From Massilia sp. Leaf139 (GTDB taxonomy: Bacteria > Pseudomonadota > Gammaproteobacteria > Burkholderiales > Burkholderiaceae_D): a stretch of DNA of 64,000 nt. The notes beneath the pieces are model-generated. The model worked only from the letters and a program-made list of their open reading frames with translations, was not told where the DNA came from and ran no database searches. The translations under genes and the position numbers were made by a program. This document shows positions 9,816 through 19,903 of the stretch, piece after piece (the first letter of the stretch is position 1; every line of letters starts with the position of its first letter). Location of the stretch: positions 434,863-498,862 of the forward strand of contig NZ_LMOJ01000012.1 in the NCBI RefSeq assembly GCF_001424165.1, written 5' to 3'.

Positions 9816-11885
9816 TCACCACACCCTGCACCGCTTCACCGGCGCCATCGGCTGCCCCGGCTTGCACGCGAATGCCTTCTCGAACTCCGGCATGTTGACC
9901 ACGACCCCATTCACCCGGTACTTGCCCGGCGAGTGAGGATCGGTCACCGCCGTCACGCGCAGGTTTTCCGGACGGTCGTTTTCGCAGGCCCATTGTGCGT
10001 AGCCGACAAAGAAGCGCTGCTGCGGCGTCAAGCCGTCACGCAAAGGCTGGGCCTGCTGCGGCATGCTGGCCATCTGCGACTGCCAGGCCATCCAGCCGAG
10101 GATCAGGCCGCCAAGATCCGCCACGTCTTCGCCCAGCGTCAGCTTGCTGTTGATCTTGATGTCGTCCACCACGGTGTAGCGGGCGTACTGGTCGACGATG
10201 CACTGCGCCCGTTCCGTGAATTCCTTGGCGTCCTTTTTCGTCCACCAGTCCTTCAGATTCCCCTTGGCATCGAACTGGCGGCCCTCGTCGTCGAAGGCAT
10301 GGGTCAGCTCGTGGCCGATGGTGCCGCCCGTGTTGCCGTAGCCCGGCGCGTCATCCATCTTCGGATCGAACAGCGGCGGCTGCAGCACGCCGGCCGGGAA
10401 ATTGATGTCGTTCATCTGCGGATTGAAATAGGCGTTCACCGTCGGCGGCGTCATCAGCCATTCGCTGCGGTCGAGCGGCTTGCCGATCTTGGCCAGCTGG
10501 CGCCGGTTCTCGAACAGCGTGCCGCGCACGACGTTGGCGGCAAAGTCGTTCGGCTGCACCTCGTAGGCCGAATAGTCGCGCCAGGTGTCCGGGTAGCCGA
10601 TCTTGTTGACGATGGCGTCCAGTTTTTCGCGGGCGCGCTTCTTGGTCTCCGGGCTCATCCAGGCCAGCGACTCGATGTCCTTCGCCATCGCTTCTTCCAC
10701 CTGGCGCGTCATGTGCAGCGACTTCGCCTTCAGTTCCGGGGAGAAGGCGCGGCTGACGAATTCCTGCCCCAGCGCCTCGCCCAGTTGGGCGTCGACCAGC
10801 TGCACGCAGCGCTTCCAGCGCGGCTGCTGTTTCTCGACGCCGCGCAGGGTCTTGCTGAAGAAAGCGAAATGCGGCTCGTCGAACTGCGGCGACAGGGCCG
10901 GCGCCATGGCTTGCAGCACATGCCAGCGCAGGTAGGTCTTGATGGCGGCGAGTTCGCTCGTGCGCAGCTGCTTGCCGAAGGCGCGGAAGAATTTCGGCTG
11001 CGTCACGTTGAAGGTATCCAGGCCGGGCTGGCCGACCTCGGCAAGATAGGTCTCCCAGTCGAAGCCTGGCGTCATGCGCTGCAGGGCCTTGCGGTCGGCC
11101 TTGTTGAACAGTTTATACGGGTCGCGTTGCTCGACGCGCGTCAGCGAGGCCTTCGCCAGTGCCGTCTCGATGCGCATGACCGTCGCCGCCGAGCGTTTCG
11201 CCACGGCCGGCGGCTGGCCGATCAGCCCGAACATAGTGGCCATATGCGTTAGGTAGGCGGCGCGCAGACGCTTCGAGCGCGCATCGGTTTTCAGGTAATA
11301 GTCGCGATCCGGCAAACCCAGGCCGCCGGCGTCGGCAAACGCAATCACGCGGGTCGAGTCGCCAAAGTCCTGGTTGGCGGAAAAGCCGAAGAAGAAGTCC
11401 GTGCTCGACAAGGTCAACTGGAGCGCCGCCAGCAGGCGCGGCAGGTCGCGCTTGCTGGACAAGGCATCGATCTGGTCGAGCCAGGGTTGCAGCGGCGCCG
11501 CGCCGCGCCCTGCGATCGCGCCCTCGTCCATGCAGGCGCCGAAGTAATCGCCGATCTTCTGCTGGGTGGCGCTGCGGCCGTCCTTCTGTTTCGCCAGGCC
11601 GTCGAGGATGCCCCACAGGTAGCGCTGGTTGTCCTGCGCCAGCTTGCTGTAGACCGACCAGCGCGCCTGGTCGCTCGGCACCGGATTGTTCTTCATCCAG
11701 CCGCCGCAGGCGTACTGATAGAAGTCGACGCAGGGATCGGCCTGCTTGTCCATCGCCGTTACGTCCAGGCCGGGCGTATAGGGGAAGGTCGTGGCCGGGC
11801 GTTCCGGCTGGGAGGTCTGGGCAATGGAAAGGCTGGCGGCGCAGGCGAGCGCGCCGGCGACGGCAAGACGGGTGAGGTGGTGCAT
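9816..11885 (-). CDS. M13 family zinc metallopeptidase (neprilysin-like)
   Basis: A 689-residue exported peptidase. A signal peptide (LAVAGALACAASLSIAQ) precedes DPCVDFYQYACGGWMKNNPVP, the standard M13 start. The active site is GHELTHAFDDEG (HExxH), the third zinc ligand lies in GEDVADLGG, and the substrate-backbone motif is VNAYFNP. The end CKPGQPMAPVKRCRVW carries the CxxW motif typical of the family. It probably degrades oligopeptides in the periplasm. The start is the ATG at 11885 because it opens the signal peptide. Confidence 0.93.
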   Translation of the reverse strand: MHHLTRLAVAGALACAASLSIAQTSQPERPATTFPYTPGLDVTAMDKQADPCVDFYQYACGGWMKNNPVPSDQARWSVYSKLAQDNQRYLWGILDGLAKQKDGRSATQQKIGDYFGACMDEGAIAGRGAAPLQPWLDQIDALSSKRDLPRLLAALQLTLSSTDFFFGFSANQDFGDSTRVIAFADAGGLGLPDRDYYLKTDARSKRLRAAYLTHMATMFGLIGQPPAVAKRSAATVMRIETALAKASLTRVEQRDPYKLFNKADRKALQRMTPGFDWETYLAEVGQPGLDTFNVTQPKFFRAFGKQLRTSELAAIKTYLRWHVLQAMAPALSPQFDEPHFAFFSKTLRGVEKQQPRWKRCVQLVDAQLGEALGQEFVSRAFSPELKAKSLHMTRQVEEAMAKDIESLAWMSPETKKRAREKLDAIVNKIGYPDTWRDYSAYEVQPNDFAANVVRGTLFENRRQLAKIGKPLDRSEWLMTPPTVNAYFNPQMNDINFPAGVLQPPLFDPKMDDAPGYGNTGGTIGHELTHAFDDEGRQFDAKGNLKDWWTKKDAKEFTERAQCIVDQYARYTVVDDIKINSKLTLGEDVADLGGLILGWMAWQSQMASMPQQAQPLRDGLTPQQRFFVGYAQWACENDRPENLRVTAVTDPHSPGKYRVNGVVVNMPEFEKAFACKPGQPMAPVKRCRVW

Positions 11886-12024
11886 GGATGTGGTTCCGGA
11901 AAATGATCCCGCATGCTGACATACAAATATTGCTAAAGCAATATCGCGCATGGAAGGCCGGTGAGTTGCAACCAAGACACATTCCCTCTAGACTTGCCAG
12001 GTTTATATCGCCCACTGAACCCGC

Positions 12025-12354
12025 ATGCGCGCCACGCCCTTTTTCCTGATCGCCCTGTTCGCCGCCTTGCAGGCCCTCATCGCCGCCTACTGGGTCTGGG
12101 GCGGCGGCACGCGCTCATTCGTGGACGTGCTGATGGCCATCCACGGCCGGCTGCCGATGTGGTCGTCACTGGCGTTTTCGCTGCAGTGGCACTGGCTGTA
12201 TGTGCCCGGCGCCTGCATCGTGTGGCTGCTGCTGGCCTGGGCCCGGCTAGCGGACAGGAACCGCGCCTGGCGCGTCAGCCTGGGTTCGCTCTGCGTCGTC
12301 CTGCTGATGCTGTACGCGATGTATCCGCTGCACCTCATCTTCGCCGGGCATTGA
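12025..12354 (+). CDS. Small multi-span membrane protein, unknown
   Basis: A 109-residue hydrophobic protein with spans around residues 5-25, 45-70 and 83-105. It ends 11 bases before the YnfA gene, so the two likely form one transcript. I recognise no family motif. Confidence 0.6.
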   Translation: MRATPFFLIALFAALQALIAAYWVWGGGTRSFVDVLMAIHGRLPMWSSLAFSLQWHWLYVPGACIVWLLLAWARLADRNRAWRVSLGSLCVVLLMLYAMYPLHLIFAGH

Positions 12355-12365
12355 GGCAGCACGCG

Positions 12366-12695
12366 ATGCCGGAACTGATCAAGCTCGCCGCCCTCTTCGC
12401 CTTTACCGCCCTTGCCGAAATCGTCGGCTGCTACCTGCCCGGGCTGGTGCTGAAACAGGACAAATCCCCCTGGCTGCTGGTTCCGGCGGCCGTGTCGCTG
12501 GCCCTGTTCGCCTGGCTGCTGACCCTGCACCCGACCGCTGCCGGCCGCACCTACGCGGCCTATGGCGGCATGTACATCGCAGTGGCGCTGCTGTGGCTGC
12601 GTTTTGTGGACGGCGTCGGCCTGACGCGCTGGGATGCTGCCGGCGCGGCGCTGGCGCTGGCGGGGATGGCGGTCATTGCGCTGCAGCCGCGCTAG
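12366..12695 (+). CDS. YnfA family (UPF0060) membrane protein
   Basis: A 109-residue protein with four hydrophobic spans. The motifs [35 protein letters not shown] and a C-terminal [14 protein letters not shown] are the conserved pattern of YnfA/UPF0060, distantly related to small multidrug transporters. Transport function is inferred from the family only. The start is the ATG at 12366; the frame remains open upstream but that part overlaps the preceding gene. Confidence 0.88.
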   Translation: MPELIKLAALFAFTALAEIVGCYLPGLVLKQDKSPWLLVPAAVSLALFAWLLTLHPTAAGRTYAAYGGMYIAVALLWLRFVDGVGLTRWDAAGAALALAGMAVIALQPR

Positions 12696-12735
12696 GCGGG
12701 TCGCGTGCGACGCATGCGTACACCGGCTAATTCAT

Positions 12736-12924
12736 TCAGTCGCCCGGCCCCTCCCCCGGCATGGTATCGGCCATCAGGCGCAGTTCTTCCGGCGTCAGCT
12801 CTTCCGGTTTCTTGTCCTTCAGGCCGTCGAAGGCATCGGCCGGCGACTGCGCAGCGGGCTGCTGCGCGGCCGGCTGGCCGGCCTGGTTTTCCTGCGGATC
12901 AGGGGTAGGTTTTTCGGTATTCAT
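12736..12924 (-). CDS. Small Pro/Gln/Ala-rich hydrophilic protein
   Basis: A 62-residue protein, MNTEKPTPDPQENQAG at the start and KPEELTPEELRLMADTMPG near the end. It is low in complexity and probably disordered in its first half. A good ribosome site (CAAGGAG) lies 7 bases before the ATG, which is the reason for preferring this start over an upstream in-frame one. No family is recognised. Confidence 0.55.
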   Translation of the reverse strand: MNTEKPTPDPQENQAGQPAAQQPAAQSPADAFDGLKDKKPEELTPEELRLMADTMPGEGPGD

Positions 12925-12999
12925 GCTGCGCTCCTTGCCATGGATTGATTGCCTCCAGTCTGGCACAGGAGCGCTTGCGAAGGCGCCGGCTTAGCCAGC

Positions 13000-15321
13000 T
13001 CAGCGGCCAGGGCCGCCGAAGCCGCCCGGCGCCATGCCCGGGCCACCCGGGCCGCGCATGCCTGGCCCGCCCGGACGCTGGCCGGGGCCACCGAAGCGGT
13101 AGTTCAGGCCGACCGAGAAAGTGCGGCCGTCGAAGCGGCGGGTGCTGGTCTGGCGCAGGCGGTCGGTTTCGGTGATCACGTCCATCTTCTGCGAATCGAA
13201 GATGTCGTTGACGTTGACGACCAGCGACAGCGCCGGGCTCAGCTGGCGGCGGTAGTTGAAATCGGCTGTGGTCGAGGGCTCGCGGTAACCCTCGCCGAGC
13301 AGGGTTTTGCCTTGCGCGTTGATCATCAGCTGGAACTGGTTTTCGCGGTCGAGCTGGTAGCCGATGCGGGCGCGGCCGTTGATCGAAGTCGCCGTGCGCT
13401 TGTCGCCGCTGGCGCTGCCGAGGATGGTCTGCTCGGCATAGCCGAGGTTGCCGCTGGCGTTCAGGCTCAGCTTCTCGGTCACTTTGCCGCCGAAGGAAAA
13501 CTCGAGGCCGCCCGAGTTGTTGCTGCCGGCGTTTTCGCGCGTCGTCAGCAGGACGTTATTGTCCAGGAAGAAGCGGCGCTCGGAGATCAGGTCGGTATCC
13601 CGGCGCGCGTACAAGCGCAGGGTCGTATCCACCTTGCCCAGCTTGGTTTCCATGCCCAGTTCGAGCGAGTCGGAATCGCTCGGGCGCAGGTTCGGGTTGC
13701 CCGAGGAGACGTTGAATTCGTCGACGTAGATGACGAAGGGATTCAGGTCGCCCGCGCCCGGACGGCGGATACGGTGCGCGTAGTTCAGGCGGATCGTGGT
13801 GTCGTCCGACCAGCCGTAGGTGACGAAGGCGCTCGGAATCGCGTCCAGGTAGTTATTGCTGGCGCGGACATTGGTGGTGACCTGGAACATGTCGACATCG
13901 GTGTACTCGGCGCGCAGGCCGCCCTGCACGCTCCACGCGCTGTTGATGCGCCACTGGTAGGAGGTGTACAGCGCCGCCGTCGTCTCGTCGAGCTCGAAGC
14001 GGTTGGTGCGGTTGGTGTTGATGCGCTCGGCCAGGGTGGCGGCGTCGACGTCGAGATAGGCGTTGTCGAACACGCTGCTGGTGCGCGCCAGCTTGAAGCC
14101 CGTGCGGAAGGTGCCGTGCGCGCCCGGCAGCTCGTAGTCGCCGGTGAAGTCGGCGATGCGGTTCTGGTTCAGGTTGTCCTGGCGCGTGTTGGCGGCCTGG
14201 GCATTCGGCGGGCGCACCGTGTAGTCGGTGGCGTTGCGGCTGTCGCCTTCGTTCTTCGCGCCGGACAGGCGCAGATCCAGCTTGAACAGCTCGCCCTGCG
14301 CATCGCCCTTGTGGTCGTAGCGGGTGGAGAAGTTGTAGTTGCGCGTGCTGCCTTCGCGGCGGCCCGTGCGCAGGTAATCGCTGTCGGGCACGCCGGCGAA
14401 GTTCGCGCCCTGGTAGCGTTCGCTGGAGACGGCTTCGTTGTCGCTGCCGCCAGCCATCAGCGAGGCGGCGACCACGTCCTTCTCTCCCAAGTTGTAGCTG
14501 ACCGTGCCGTTCACGCCAACGAAATTGGTGTCGGTCTGGCTGTTCGACACCTGCGTGCTGCGCGCCACGGCGCCGGTGGCCGGGTCGATGCGTTCGCGCA
14601 CCGTCTCGCCGGTCGAGTTGCGCTCGTCGTGGCGGCCGAACACGCCGCCCTGCGCACTGATGCGCCCGGTCGTGTAGCTGCCGAAGGTATTCCCGTTGAA
14701 GCGGCCCTTGCTGCCGGCGTTCGCGCTTACCGAGCCGAAGCCGCCCGGCGTGCGCTCGCGCCGCATCACCAGGTTCAGGATCGGCCCGCCGCCGCCCTCG
14801 TTGCCGAACTGCGCGCCGGGATTGTTGATGACCTCGACCGAATCGAGATCGGCCGCCGGGATCGCGCTGATGGCCGCGGCGCGGTTCTCGCCCTGCATCA
14901 TGGCCGACGGCTTGCCGTCGACGTAGATCTGCACATTGCTCTTGCCGCGCAGGCTCACCGCGCCGTCCGCATCGACGGCGACCGACGGCACCTTGTTCAG
15001 GGTGTCGGCCACGCTGTCGTTCGAGCTGGCCGGATCGGCTTTCACGTCATAGACCTGGCGGTCGATACGGTTCGCGTTGCGCCGGGTGGTGACCGAGACG
15101 GTGGCCGGCGCGTCTGCCGTGGCCTGGTTTTGTTCGGTCACGGGCGCCGGCGCAGGCGCGGGCGCGGTGGCCGCGGGCGCGGTGGTTGCCGGCGCGGGCG
15201 TCGCCTGCTGGGCGGCGGCCGAGACGCTGGCGAGCAGCGCAGCGAGCGCGATCGCCGTTTTGGCGGGGTGACGGAGAGGAACGGCAAATGCGGAGGAATC
15301 GCTGAGGTATTTGGCAGGCAT
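13000..15321 (-). CDS. TonB-dependent outer-membrane receptor
   Basis: A 773-residue protein. After a signal sequence (AKTAIALAALLASVSAAAQ) and an Ala/Pro-rich linker comes the plug: VSVTTRRNANRIDRQVYDV, ADTLNKVPSVAVDADGAVSLRG, VQIYVDGKPS, and IPAADLDSVEVINNPGAQFG. The rest is a beta-barrel of the 'outer membrane beta-barrel' subgroup, ending in FSVGLNYRF. Unusually, some 27 Gly/Pro/Met-rich residues follow that last strand. The substrate is not evident; no transport genes or TonB are adjacent. The ATG at 15321 opens the signal sequence; upstream frame extension is not protein-like. Confidence 0.9.
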   Translation of the reverse strand: MPAKYLSDSSAFAVPLRHPAKTAIALAALLASVSAAAQQATPAPATTAPAATAPAPAPAPVTEQNQATADAPATVSVTTRRNANRIDRQVYDVKADPASSNDSVADTLNKVPSVAVDADGAVSLRGKSNVQIYVDGKPSAMMQGENRAAAISAIPAADLDSVEVINNPGAQFGNEGGGGPILNLVMRRERTPGGFGSVSANAGSKGRFNGNTFGSYTTGRISAQGGVFGRHDERNSTGETVRERIDPATGAVARSTQVSNSQTDTNFVGVNGTVSYNLGEKDVVAASLMAGGSDNEAVSSERYQGANFAGVPDSDYLRTGRREGSTRNYNFSTRYDHKGDAQGELFKLDLRLSGAKNEGDSRNATDYTVRPPNAQAANTRQDNLNQNRIADFTGDYELPGAHGTFRTGFKLARTSSVFDNAYLDVDAATLAERINTNRTNRFELDETTAALYTSYQWRINSAWSVQGGLRAEYTDVDMFQVTTNVRASNNYLDAIPSAFVTYGWSDDTTIRLNYAHRIRRPGAGDLNPFVIYVDEFNVSSGNPNLRPSDSDSLELGMETKLGKVDTTLRLYARRDTDLISERRFFLDNNVLLTTRENAGSNNSGGLEFSFGGKVTEKLSLNASGNLGYAEQTILGSASGDKRTATSINGRARIGYQLDRENQFQLMINAQGKTLLGEGYREPSTTADFNYRRQLSPALSLVVNVNDIFDSQKMDVITETDRLRQTSTRRFDGRTFSVGLNYRFGGPGQRPGGPGMRGPGGPGMAPGGFGGPGR

Positions 15322-15578
15322 GAAGGTGAAAGATGGCGTGTATTGCGGAATATGATCAGCTGCAATTGTCGCATGCTTGCATAGACAAAAATTCTTCCAA
15401 TCCTGACCTTTTGGTAACGGCTTGTTTCCAGAGGCGTGCGCTCCCTCGTTCCCACGCAGCGGGCCGGGAAAATCTTTGCAATTTTTTACACGGGTGCAAG
15501 GTAAAATCGTCCCGCCCGCGCGACACCGGCCCGGAATGCTCGCGCCCGCGCTTTCGTCCACGACCACAAAGGAATGCA

Positions 15579-17354
15579 ATGCCGACTTCCCGTCCCCTCG
15601 TCAAGACCGTTCTCTCCACGCTGCTGGCCACCTCCCTGTCGTTGCCCGCGTTTGCCGCCGAACCCGCCTGGGTCACGAAGAGCAACGAGAACGCCAAGGT
15701 GCTACTGAACGTGCTGGCGAAGTATTCGCCTGAAAGCGCGAGCTCGCTGGGCGTGGACGGCTACGACGAGCAGATCACCGACATGTCGCGCGACCAGTTC
15801 GAGGCCAACAACAAGGATCTGCGCGCCGCCATCGCGGATCTGCAAAAGCGCATGAAGGCCGAGACCGATTCGAAGGTGAAGCAGGACTTGCAGATCCTGA
15901 TCGACAAGGCGCAAGACCAGATCACCTCCAATACCTTGCAGCGCAAGTACTTCATGCCCTTCGACGACCTCACCGGCATGATCTTCGGCGTCGTGCGCGG
16001 CACGCTCGATCCCCGCATCCCGAAGGCGCGCCAGCAAGCCCTACTGGTACGGCTGGACAAGTACGCCGGCCTGGCCAAGGGCTACCGGCCGGTCACCGAG
16101 CTGGCGCACGAACGCCTGCAGGAACGCCTGAAGGCCAACAAGAACCTGCTCGGCCCGTACAAGGGCGAGATCGAGCAGGCGCTCAATGACGGCCCGACCC
16201 TGCTGAAGGGCATGCGCGAACTGCTCGTCAAGAGCGAACTGAAAGGCTGGGAGAGCCGCTTCGACGCGCTGGAAAAGCAGCTCACCGCCTACAACGCGCG
16301 CCTGAAAACCGAGATGCTGCCGCGCGCCCGCACCGACCATAAACTGCCGCCGGAGGTCTATGCCGACAACCTGAAAAACTTCGGCGTCGACATCAAGCCG
16401 CAGGAACTGATCGCCAAGGCCCTGACCTCGTTCGCCGAGATCCGCAACCAGATGCAGATCACGGCCAACCTGATCGCGAAGGAACGCGGCTTCAAGGACA
16501 GCGACTACCGCGCCGTCATGCTCGAGCTGAAAAAGCAGCAGATCCCGGCGGACAAGGTGATGCCGCTCTACGCCGAGCGCCTGGCCGCGCTGGAAGCGGC
16601 GGTGCGCGAGCAGCGCGTGGTGACGCTCCCGAGCCGCAAGGCTGTGATCCGCCTGGCTTCAATGGCCGAGAACGCGGCCCAGCCGGCGCCGCACATGAGC
16701 CCTCCGCGCCTGATCGGCAACACCGGCGAATACGGCGAATTCGTGCTCACCACCGGCATGCCGCCGGACGCCAGCGGCAAGCGCCTGATCTTCGACGACT
16801 TCACCCACCAGGCAGGCACCTGGTCGCTCACGGCGCACGAGGCGCGTCCCGGCCACGAGCTGCAATTTGCGAAGATGATCGAAACCGGCGTCTCCACCGC
16901 GCGCGCCGTGTTCGCCTTCAACAGCGTCAACGTCGAAGGCTGGGCCCTGTATGCGGAAGCCGAGATGCAGCCCTACGAGCCGCTCGACGGCCAGCTGTTC
17001 GCGCTGCAGGCCCGCGCCCAGCGCGCCGCCCGCGCCTTCCTCGACCCGATGGTGAACCTGGGCGAGATCACGCCCGACGGCGTGAAAAGCTTCCTGATGC
17101 GCGACGTCGGCCTGTCGGAAGGCATGGCAACCCAGGAAATGCAGCGCTACACCTTCCGCGCGCCAGGCCAGGCCACCTCCTACTTCTACGGCTACCAGCG
17201 CCTGATGGAAACCCGCCAGGCCGCCGAGGTGGCGCTGCGCGGCAAGTTCGATCGCCAGAAGTTCAACGACTTCGTGCTGGCCCAGGGTCTGGTGCCGCCA
17301 AGCCTGCTGCGCAAGGCGGTGATGGAAGAGTTCGTGCCGGCGCAGGGAAAATAA
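15579..17354 (+). CDS. DUF885 family exported hydrolase/peptidase
   Basis: A 591-residue protein with a signal peptide (LSTLLATSLSLPAFAAEP). The central motif TAHEARPGHELQF is the HExxPGHE signature of DUF885, a family with the gluzincin-type metallopeptidase fold. The C-terminal stretch DVGLSEGMATQEMQRYTFRAPGQATSYFYG is also typical. It most likely acts in the periplasm on peptides or related amides. AAAGGA precedes the ATG. It is divergent from the TonB receptor, sharing a 257-base intergenic region. Confidence 0.9.
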   Translation: MPTSRPLVKTVLSTLLATSLSLPAFAAEPAWVTKSNENAKVLLNVLAKYSPESASSLGVDGYDEQITDMSRDQFEANNKDLRAAIADLQKRMKAETDSKVKQDLQILIDKAQDQITSNTLQRKYFMPFDDLTGMIFGVVRGTLDPRIPKARQQALLVRLDKYAGLAKGYRPVTELAHERLQERLKANKNLLGPYKGEIEQALNDGPTLLKGMRELLVKSELKGWESRFDALEKQLTAYNARLKTEMLPRARTDHKLPPEVYADNLKNFGVDIKPQELIAKALTSFAEIRNQMQITANLIAKERGFKDSDYRAVMLELKKQQIPADKVMPLYAERLAALEAAVREQRVVTLPSRKAVIRLASMAENAAQPAPHMSPPRLIGNTGEYGEFVLTTGMPPDASGKRLIFDDFTHQAGTWSLTAHEARPGHELQFAKMIETGVSTARAVFAFNSVNVEGWALYAEAEMQPYEPLDGQLFALQARAQRAARAFLDPMVNLGEITPDGVKSFLMRDVGLSEGMATQEMQRYTFRAPGQATSYFYGYQRLMETRQAAEVALRGKFDRQKFNDFVLAQGLVPPSLLRKAVMEEFVPAQGK

Positions 17355-17375
17355 TTCAATCGTTGGCGGCGGTGC

Positions 17376-17571
17376 ACCGTAGGGTGGGCTCTCCGAGCCC
17401 ACGCGTTACGCACGCGTCCCGTGGCCCGGAACCGGGAAGTCTCGCCCACCGACGTTTGCAAGGATGGTTACCGCGCTCGTGCGTTTTTTAGAAGGCCGGG
17501 AATAAAGCATCGGCGCCAACGGCAAAAGGAGACGCCCGTAACGCGTGGGCTCGGAGAGCCCACCCTACGGT
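17376..17571. repeat. Palindromic repeat (GGGTGGGC family) with 35-bp perfect inverted arms
   Basis: Bases 17376-17410 (starting ACCGTAGGGTGGGCTCTCCG) are the exact reverse complement of 17537-17571. Each arm itself holds a small palindrome, GGGCTCTCCGAGCCC. The 126 bases between the arms show no gene. The element lies between the convergent DUF885 and heptad-repeat genes. Confidence 0.85.
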
Positions 17572-17591
17572 ACGCCATTGCCAACGTATTT

Positions 17592-18236
17592 TTAACCGCG
17601 TTGCGGGGCCGGACGCGCCTTGCCGCTGGCGACGGCCTCGCTGATGATGCCGCGCGTGGCGCGGTCGGCGTCCTTTTGTTGCGCTTCCATCTGCTCGCCC
17701 AGCACTTCCATCTTCTTGCCGAGCGCTTCCATCGGCTTGCCGGCGTCTTCCATCTTCTTGCCGATGGCTTCCATCTTCGTCTTGTTCAGGGTGACGGCGG
17801 CCATCGCCATCTGGTTACCGTAGTCGCCCATGGCCTTGCCGTGGCGGCCCATTTCCTCGCCGTGCCTTTCCATCTCGGCGCCGGTTTTTTCCATCGACGC
17901 CCAGGCCTGGCGCACGCGCTCGAGGGTAGCCACGTCCTGCACGATGAAGTCCTTGCCGTCCTTGCGGAACCAGAAGAAGTCGCCCTGCACGTTGCGCTTG
18001 AGGGCCTTGATGTCGGCGCCGGAGACGTGGTCGCCGGTCATGTCGATGCGGGTGCCTTCGCGCACCAGCGCATAGGGTTCGCCGCCTTCGCCGCGGTGGA
18101 TGGCGCGTACCTTGTGCACGCCGTCGGACGGCGGCGCGGCTTGTACGCTCAGCAGCGGCGCGGCGCAGGCGGCAGCCGTGGCGCCCAGCAGGAGTGCGTG
18201 TTTGAAGCGGGAAGTGAACGAGTGGCGTGCTTGCAT
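17592..18236 (-). CDS. Exported protein with methionine heptad repeats
   Basis: A 214-residue protein, apparently exported: a hydrophobic segment (ALLLGATAAACAAPLLSVQA) ends near residue 33. Residues 40-112 form a compact part with GGEPYALVREGTRIDM and WFRKDGKDFIVQD. Then come exact seven-residue repeats of the form M-E-x-x-G-x-x: five from residue 115 (MEKTGAE, MERHGEE, MGRHGKA, MGDYGNQ) and five more from residue 155 (MEAIGKK, MEDAGKP, MEALGKK, MEVLGEQ, MEAQQKD). These would make a helical rod. The layout recalls C-terminal extensions of some M56/BlaR1-like proteins, but no such gene is adjacent. Function unknown. Confidence 0.75.
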   Translation of the reverse strand: MQARHSFTSRFKHALLLGATAAACAAPLLSVQAAPPSDGVHKVRAIHRGEGGEPYALVREGTRIDMTGDHVSGADIKALKRNVQGDFFWFRKDGKDFIVQDVATLERVRQAWASMEKTGAEMERHGEEMGRHGKAMGDYGNQMAMAAVTLNKTKMEAIGKKMEDAGKPMEALGKKMEVLGEQMEAQQKDADRATRGIISEAVASGKARPAPQRG

Positions 18237-18336
18237 GGTGGTCTCCAGGTCGATTGACGATGGAGCCACTGTAGGAGAACCGCATGCCGCCCGCCCGCGC
18301 CGTGCGACAGAATGCCGCCTTTGCGGAACAGGCAGC

Positions 18337-18441
18337 GAGAGCGTCCGACAGAACACCCATGGCCATGTTGCATCGTCTCGCCGTACTAGCGTACTGTCTT
18401 CGACAATGCGCCTTGCCTTGGGCGCCCTGTCGGACGCTCTC
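18337..18441. repeat. Nested inverted repeat, candidate structured element
   Basis: The outer arms GAGAGCGTCCGACAG (18337-18351) and CTGTCGGACGCTCTC (18427-18441) pair perfectly over 15 bases. Inside, GCATCGTC (18370-18377) pairs with GACAATGC (18402-18409) with one mismatched position, and GTAC-TAGC-GTAC (18383-18394) can form an apical hairpin. It lies just beyond the stop of the formaldehyde dehydrogenase gene and upstream of the heptad-repeat gene. Confidence 0.6.
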
Positions 18442-18451
18442 AATTTTAAGC

Positions 18452-19558
<1,107 letters not shown>

Positions 19559-19903
19559 GAATATTCCTGTGACTTGGTAGGTAGAGGGGTTTGCCATCAT
19601 ACCAAGCACCGGAAAACAACGTCGCCTATGCACCCTGCAAAAATGCTGCACTTGCACAATAGCAAGGGCCAAAAATATAGCATCAAATAAATCATTCATA
19701 CCGTTTTCAATCGTGCGAGTGTGCAACATTGCAACACGGCTGAGCACGATTGATTTGTCAATTGCACATACATACAACCCGTGCCTACACTGGCCTCAGC
19801 CGCAGCAGTTGTTTTATTTACGGCAAACAAAACGTTTTATAGAAACGTGCACGCGAGCAAAGAATCGCGGCATTTCGATAGGCTTTTATACGGAGAAGTA
19901 AAC
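19559..19903. other. Intergenic region between frmA and the subtilase gene
   Basis: These 345 bases separate two divergent genes and are AT-richer than the surroundings. They should hold both promoters. No convincing gene is seen; a plausible ribosome site CGGAGAAG lies before the subtilase ATG at 19904. Confidence 0.5.

Noticed and set aside
12949..15384. An 811-residue plus-strand open frame opposite the TonB receptor
   Set aside because: No motifs and the composition of an antisense shadow; the minus-strand receptor has full domain support.
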